Of a stretch of DNA of 64,000 bases, positions 59,403-64,000 are shown piece after piece. Each line of letters begins with the position of its first letter. The first letter of the stretch is position 1. The DNA is from Kribbella italica (GTDB taxonomy: Bacteria; Actinomycetota; Actinomycetes; Propionibacteriales; Kribbellaceae): the NCBI RefSeq assembly GCF_014205135.1, contig NZ_JACHMY010000001.1, positions 5,518,001 through 5,582,000 on the forward strand, given 5' to 3'. The notes beneath the pieces were generated by a model. That model did not search any database. It was given only the letters and a program-made list of their open reading frames with translations, and was not told where the DNA came from. A program made the position numbers and the translations under genes.

Positions 59403-62400
59403 GGCAGAGGATGCATCGATTGAACAGCTCCTCGATCGTCAACCCAGACACGAATTCGCGTTTCTCCATTCTCACCTATGACCCGCCCGAGGTCGTAGTC
59501 ATGTGCATGATTTCCGGACTTCGGGTTCACCTGAGTAGGTATCGGCGCACCACGAACCGCCTCGTTGGCGAGGCCCTCGAAATCATCCGGATCAATGGTA
59601 TCGCTGAACTTGCTCCCAGTGGCTGGGGTACCGGGTCCGTGTCGCGGCAGAATATGAAGGTCGATCACATCGTCTGTCACTGTCACCGGCCCGCCGCAGT
59701 TGTGGACGAGGACACTAGGTCCGGTCGTAGCTCCACCTGCGGACTGCGGCAGTACATAGTAGGTGTGGAGTTGGTCGACGGTGAGGTTGTAGACGCGGGT
59801 GACCTCGGTGCGCGGGCGCACGCTGCCGACAACTACCTTCTCCGCGGGGCGGTAGGTGGTCAGCGATGCGCCGGCGGTCAGGTCCTCGGCATCGAGCCAT
59901 CGCTGTCCACTCGCCGAGTGGAAGGGATGGTTGCTTGTGGCCGTCAGCTTGCCAGGTGCTTCGAGTTTGAGTGCGGTCTTCTGGCGGACCTGAAGCTCCA
60001 CCAGTTGCTTGGAGCCCTCGCCGACGATCACGTCGGTGACGCGCTGCGGAGACCTCTCACCGGTCTCGGGGTCGGCGGCCATCACGACATCACCGACGCG
60101 GATCTGGTCGATACGTTTCGTGGTTCCGTCGGCCATCAGGACCCTCGTCTCGGCGACGAACGAGTTGTCACACTTGCCGAGGACCTTGACCAGCTTCGGG
60201 ATCTTCTTGCCCAGCTTGATCCCGGCCGGGATCCAGCCGATCCCTGGGATCGCCGACGAGCCACTCAACACCGCGTTGAGCTCATCACCCTCACTCGCGT
60301 ACAAGACAGCGTTCGTGACGTCGTAGTACTCCCCGACCAACGGGATGAAACCGGCGATATCGAGCCCCAGATGGACGAGCTCAGGGTTCTCCTTCATCCA
60401 CTGCGCCATCTGAGCCTCACCCGGCGACACATGAGAACCCGGCAAGCCGAACTCCCCGAGCGAGTCCAGCAAGCTCCGCTGACTCGATTCGGTGGTCTCG
60501 CCCACCACACTGCCAAGCGTGGTGACCGTCTCACGATAGGTCTGGTCCGCATAGCTACCCGTTGAGCCGCTGCGGTCTACGTAGCCGCCGGTCTGGTCGG
60601 CTGGGCGGGTCGGATTGCTGGGGCACAGGCTCGGGTTGGCGGCACCGCACGACGGGGTACCGGGAGGAACGACCGGGATCGTCTGCGCGCGGTTCTCCTG
60701 CCGGTTACGGGCTTCCTCGGTGCGCCGGCGCTTCTCTTCTTCGTCCTTCTTCCGCTGGCACTCCGCATCACACCGCGGCGGGGGCGGCGGACGATAATCG
60801 CCACAGTTCCGCCTGCACTCACCACCACCACCACCACCGCCACCGCCACCTCCGCCACCGTCGCCACCACGACCGCCCTTACCTCGGCCGCCAGTACCAC
60901 AATTCTTCATACACTCGCCCGACGATGGCTTGATCGGGCCTTTCTTGCAGTTCTTCACACATTTCTGCGGCGGTGGCGGCTTGGCCTTCCAATCGCACTG
61001 CGTGAGCGTTACCCGTGAGTCGTTGTCCCATCCCGGATATTGCTTGCACTTGTACTCCGACGTGCCGCCGTCCTCTGGGTCCGGCTTGTTCCCGGTCGGG
61101 TCATTGAAGGTCAACGGATTCCCGGCCGCGTACGCGTACAGGTTCGGCAAAGACGACACCGAGCCAGCATCATGACTGATGGTGTCGCGAGAATTGAAGG
61201 TCCCAGACTCCGGGTTGTACCAGCGCGCACCCTGGTTCACGTCACCACTACGTGGGTCGGTCCAGTCGCCCTGGTAGCCGACCCGGTACTTCAACCCGTT
61301 CGCGGCGGTGGAGTTGCCGAAGGGGTCGTAGGTGCGGGAGTCGGGCAGACCAGCAGCGAGGGTGGTGTCGGTCGGGTCGAAGCCGCCGATGATGTCGCCG
61401 TGGCGGTCCGCGAGGACCAGACGCTTCGTGGCTTCGTAGCCGACCGACAGCAGACCATCGCTCGCGCTGCGGCCGAACGACTGAGTGCCATCGGTGACCA
61501 CCTCATCACTGAACCCGGCATACCGCATCCGCGCGGTCCCGGCCGCGACCGGCCGGTCGAGAGCGTCGTAGGTGAAGTCGCGGTCCGAGTTCTTGATCAT
61601 CCGGTCGAAGGCGTCGAAGGTGAACGCTTCCGTGGTCGCGCCGGCTTTCTTCGACAACAAACTGCCACGCGCCGAGTAGGTGTAGTCAGACGTGCCGTCG
61701 TTGAGGAGACGGTTGCGTTCGTCGTACGTCGCGAGCTTGGTGCCGGCCTTGGTCCGGTTACTGGCAGCGTCCCACCCGTACTCGGTCGTCTTGGACCCGG
61801 CGGTCCAGGACGTGAGGCGGCCGAGCTGGTCGTAGGCATAGGTGTTGTCAGCGGCACCGGCGACACCGGTGGTCTTCTTGCTGGTGATGTTGTTGTCCGC
61901 GTCGTACCCGTACGCCATCGACGAAACGACCGTCTGACCGGCCTTCAACGTATCGGAGCTCATCCGGCCGTAGGCGTCATAGCCGACGGTGCGGAGCCGC
62001 CCGGAGCCGTAGTCGATCGTGCTGAGCTGCCCAGCGGTGTTGTAGCCGAGCGTCTGGGTGGTGCGGGTGACCGGGTCGGTGACCGTTGCCGGGCGGCCGT
62101 TGAGGTAGGTGAAGTCGGCGGTGCCGGCAGCGTCGATCCGCTGGGTCAGCTGGCCGTCGGCGTCGTAGCCCTGGGTCGAGGTTCCGGAGGGCCCGTCGGC
62201 GCGGAGCAGCATGCCGCGGTCGTTGTAGTTGTAGGTGTTCGCGCCATCGATCGAGCTGCTCGAGGTGAGGCGTCCGGCGAGGTCGTAGGCGAGGTCCCGG
62301 GTAGCCGTAGACGCCTCGGCGCCGGTCCCCTCCTCCTTCAGCAGCCGTCCGACGGCGTCGTAGGTGCGAGTGCGCTGGACTCCGCCTGGCGAGAGCAGCA

Positions 62401-64000
62401 GCGACGAGTTGCCTGCCGCGTCGTACGAGGCCGTCCAGGTGCGGTCGGCCGGCGCCGGGTGAGCGGTCGTCGACGGTTCGATCACCTTCTCGGGCAGACC
62501 GAGGGAGTTGATCGTGTACGTCGTGGAGTTGCCGCGCCCGTCGGTGTAGCGGGTGCGGTTGCCCGCGGCGTCGTACCCGTAGCCGATCGTGATCGACTGG
62601 GTCGCCGTCACCGGGTCGACCTGCTGGGTCATCCGCCCGAGCGCGTCGTAGGTGTACGTCGTCGCGCGGTTGCCACTGGCCGGCGTCGAACTGACGAGGT
62701 TCCCGTCAGCGTCGTACCCGAGCTGCGTCGTCCCCAGCGAGTTTTTCGCCGCATCGACCAACTTGCTCGACACGAGCTGACCAGCCTTGTTGTACGACGC
62801 GATGCTGCTCCGACCGAGCCCGTCGCTGTTGCGGACCTGGCGGCCCGCGTAGTCGTAGCCCAGCTTGGTGAGGACGTTGTTCGGGTCGGCCGACTGTGTC
62901 AGCTGACCGAGCGTGTCGTAGGTGTTCGTCGCGACCGCACCCGACGGCGCCTGGGCCTTCACCACGTTGCTCAGGTCGTCGTACGTCAACCGCGTCACGA
63001 AATTCCCGGCGACCGGCTTCCGCTCGACCGCAGTGGTCGTGACCGGACGGTCGAGATCGTCGTAGGTGTACTTCGTGACCGCGCCGAGCGGATCCGTCGC
63101 CGACTCCACCTCGCCGCTGGCCGTATAGGTCAACTTCGTGAGCGCCCGTTCGTCGTTCGTCTTGCCAGGGACGTCGATCTGGATCTGCCGGTTGAGGTGG
63201 TCGTAGGTGAAACGGGTGGCATTACCCCGCTCGTCGACCTGCGCGAGCACATTGCCGACGGCGTCGTACTCGAGCGTTGCCTTGGGCGTCAGCGCCTGCC
63301 CGCCGGGCGGCGTGTACGGCGACCCGGTAACCTCCGTGGGACGACCGAGCTTGTCAAAGGCCGTCGTGCTGATGTTGCCCAACGCATCCTTCACCGACGT
63401 CTGCTGCCCGAAGGCCCCGTAGCCCACGGCACCGGTCGGCTGAACAGCGGCGGCCGCTCCACCATTCTGCTCGGCCTGGACCTTCGGAGCTACGGTCCGG
63501 ACCTGGCGACCCAGCTCGTCGTACTCGAACTTGGTCGTGAAGTCCGCCTTGACCGCCCCGGTCACGTTGCCGCGCGGCTGGACCTCGGTGAGCCTCAGGC
63601 CACGCTGGTCGTAGGTCGACGAGGTCGTCAGCAACGACCCGTCGGTGTTCTGGACCTTGGTCTCGACAGGCCGGCCTGCGGTGTCGAAGACGTAACTGAC
63701 GACATCGGTCACGGTCGTCGGCCCGGCCAGGTCCGCGTTGGACCAAGCACCTGTGGTCTCGCGCTTGGTGACGTTGCCCGCGAGGTCGTGGGTGTCGGTC
63801 GTCCTGCGCTTCAGCGTCTGCGGGTCGGCGGTCGTGGTCGCCACCCGGCCCGCGACGTCGTAGGTGTAGTCGATCGTGGTCTTGCCGTTGTCGGTGACCG
63901 ATCGGGTCCGGTTGCCTGCCTTGTCGTAGGTGTTGTTCGCGAGGACGAAATCGCGGGCCGTCCCGTCCGGGTTGCGGAACCCGACCAACGCGGCCGTCTT
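59399..64000 (-). CDS. RHS/YD-repeat polymorphic toxin with Hint domain, C-terminal part
   Basis: At least 1533 codons, open at the window edge. YD repeats (many copies of YDxxGRLT-like units, e.g. YTYDALGRMTQQVDP) lead to the RHS core end (RWYNPESGTFNSRDTIS, then AYAAGNPLTFNDPTGN). A Cys/Pro-rich linker with a 13-Gly run follows, and a short helical segment (ENPELVHLGLDIAGFIPLVG). The autoprocessing Hint domain is at about residues 1273-1431 counted from 63988 (NSFVAETRVLMADGT, TSNHPFHSASGQRW, VLVHNC). The last 98 residues are the toxin tail (VIDLHILPRHGPG, ETRIRVWVDDRGAVQSMHP), resembling EndoU/BECR-fold RNases, assignment tentative. Confidence 0.92.
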   Translation of the reverse strand, partial: KTAALVGFRNPDGTARDFVLANNTYDKAGNRTRSVTDNGKTTIDYTYDVAGRVATTTADPQTLKRRTTDTHDLAGNVTKRETTGAWSNADLAGPTTVTDVVSYVFDTAGRPVETKVQNTDGSLLTTSSTYDQRGLRLTEVQPRGNVTGAVKADFTTKFEYDELGRQVRTVAPKVQAEQNGGAAAAVQPTGAVGYGAFGQQTSVKDALGNISTTAFDKLGRPTEVTGSPYTPPGGQALTPKATLEYDAVGNVLAQVDERGNATRFTYDHLNRQIQIDVPGKTNDERALTKLTYTASGEVESATDPLGAVTKYTYDDLDRPVTTTAVERKPVAGNFVTRLTYDDLSNVVKAQAPSGAVATNTYDTLGQLTQSADPNNVLTKLGYDYAGRQVRNSDGLGRSSIASYNKAGQLVSSKLVDAAKNSLGTTQLGYDADGNLVSSTPASGNRATTYTYDALGRMTQQVDPVTATQSITIGYGYDAAGNRTRYTDGRGNSTTYTINSLGLPEKVIEPSTTAHPAPADRTWTASYDAAGNSSLLLSPGGVQRTRTYDAVGRLLKEEGTGAEASTATRDLAYDLAGRLTSSSSIDGANTYNYNDRGMLLRADGPSGTSTQGYDADGQLTQRIDAAGTADFTYLNGRPATVTDPVTRTTQTLGYNTAGQLSTIDYGSGRLRTVGYDAYGRMSSDTLKAGQTVVSSMAYGYDADNNITSKKTTGVAGAADNTYAYDQLGRLTSWTAGSKTTEYGWDAASNRTKAGTKLATYDERNRLLNDGTSDYTYSARGSLLSKKAGATTEAFTFDAFDRMIKNSDRDFTYDALDRPVAAGTARMRYAGFSDEVVTDGTQSFGRSASDGLLSVGYEATKRLVLADRHGDIIGGFDPTDTTLAAGLPDSRTYDPFGNSTAANGLKYRVGYQGDWTDPRSGDVNQGARWYNPESGTFNSRDTISHDAGSVSSLPNLYAYAAGNPLTFNDPTGNKPDPEDGGTSEYKCKQYPGWDNDSRVTLTQCDWKAKPPPPQKCVKNCKKGPIKPSSGECMKNCGTGGRGKGGRGGDGGGGGGGGGGGGGECRRNCGDYRPPPPPRCDAECQRKKDEEEKRRRTEEARNRQENRAQTIPVVPPGTPSCGAANPSLCPSNPTRPADQTGGYVDRSGSTGSYADQTYRETVTTLGSVVGETTESSQRSLLDSLGEFGLPGSHVSPGEAQMAQWMKENPELVHLGLDIAGFIPLVGEYYDVTNAVLYASEGDELNAVLSGSSAIPGIGWIPAGIKLGKKIPKLVKVLGKCDNSFVAETRVLMADGTTKRIDQIRVGDVVMAADPETGERSPQRVTDVIVGEGSKQLVELQVRQKTALKLEAPGKLTATSNHPFHSASGQRWLDAEDLTAGASLTTYRPAEKVVVGSVRPRTEVTRVYNLTVDQLHTYYVLPQSAGGATTGPSVLVHNCGGPVTVTDDVIDLHILPRHGPGTPATGSKFSDTIDPDDFEGLANEAVRGAPIPTQVNPKSGNHAHDYDLGRVIGENGETRIRVWVDDRGAVQSMHPLP

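Noticed and set aside
61000..64000. Dense repeats in the RHS gene read as a repeat array
   Set aside because: They are the coding units of YD repeats (codon-phased, protein-level conservation), not a nucleotide repeat element.

Overview
The window is high-GC actinobacterial chromosome, probably from a filamentous relative of Kribbella/Nocardioidaceae. This is inferred from codon use, many GTG starts, 4-bp stop/start overlaps, and a block whose order (hemB-cobA/hemD-hemC-hemA-rex, glutaredoxin, bldN-like sigma, rsbN-like anti-sigma, bS22, small HTH, trpS, proC) follows the Streptomyces rex/bldN/trpS/proC neighbourhood. No tRNA, rRNA, CRISPR array, integrase or transposase was seen.

1-13,263: carbohydrate use. 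Two sugar ABC importers (lipoprotein plus two permeases, no ATPase gene) flank two Tat-exported lyase-like enzymes, a LacI regulator and an FAD oxidoreductase. LacI-type operator-like palindromes lie in the divergent 3.6-3.8 kb promoter region, and a different pair lies upstream of lacI. 13,264-23,400: accessory metabolism and regulation (STAS antagonist, DHFR-like protein, coiled-coil pair, MFS pump, dehydrogenase, aldo/keto reductase, CMD protein, XRE and TetR regulators, esterase, phosphotransferase).

23,880-36,670: conserved core. A heme operon under Rex with a candidate Rex site, an AMP-ligase/glutaredoxin pair, a HAD-IB phosphatase lacking its cap, a BldN-like ECF sigma factor and RsbN-like membrane protein with an ECF-type promoter between them, an acyltransferase, an epimerase and bS22. 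36,700-52,160: methyltransferase, GNAT, SARP regulator, hydrolase, HTH protein, AcuC, DUF4097 protein, prolyl oligopeptidase, a tryptophan attenuator in front of trpS, an endonuclease-family protein, a GH65 phosphorylase with beta-phosphoglucomutase, a PH-domain protein and proC.

52,160-64,000: the most unusual region, an RHS/YD polymorphic-toxin locus read on the minus strand. An RHS protein that continues beyond the window ends in a Hint domain and a small EndoU/BECR-like tail, followed by its presumed immunity gene. Downstream lie a decayed immunity gene, an orphan RHS tip with an HNH nuclease tail and a DUF4265 protein, a second orphan tip with another tail and small gene, then a DUF2750-SUKH pair bounded by copies of a dispersed repeat. 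The layout looks like stepwise replacement of toxin tips, with earlier tips and immunity genes kept downstream. Several genes in the window, two of them next to repeat copies, have a TANNNT-like -10 hexamer only 6-7 nt before the start codon and are predicted to be leaderless.
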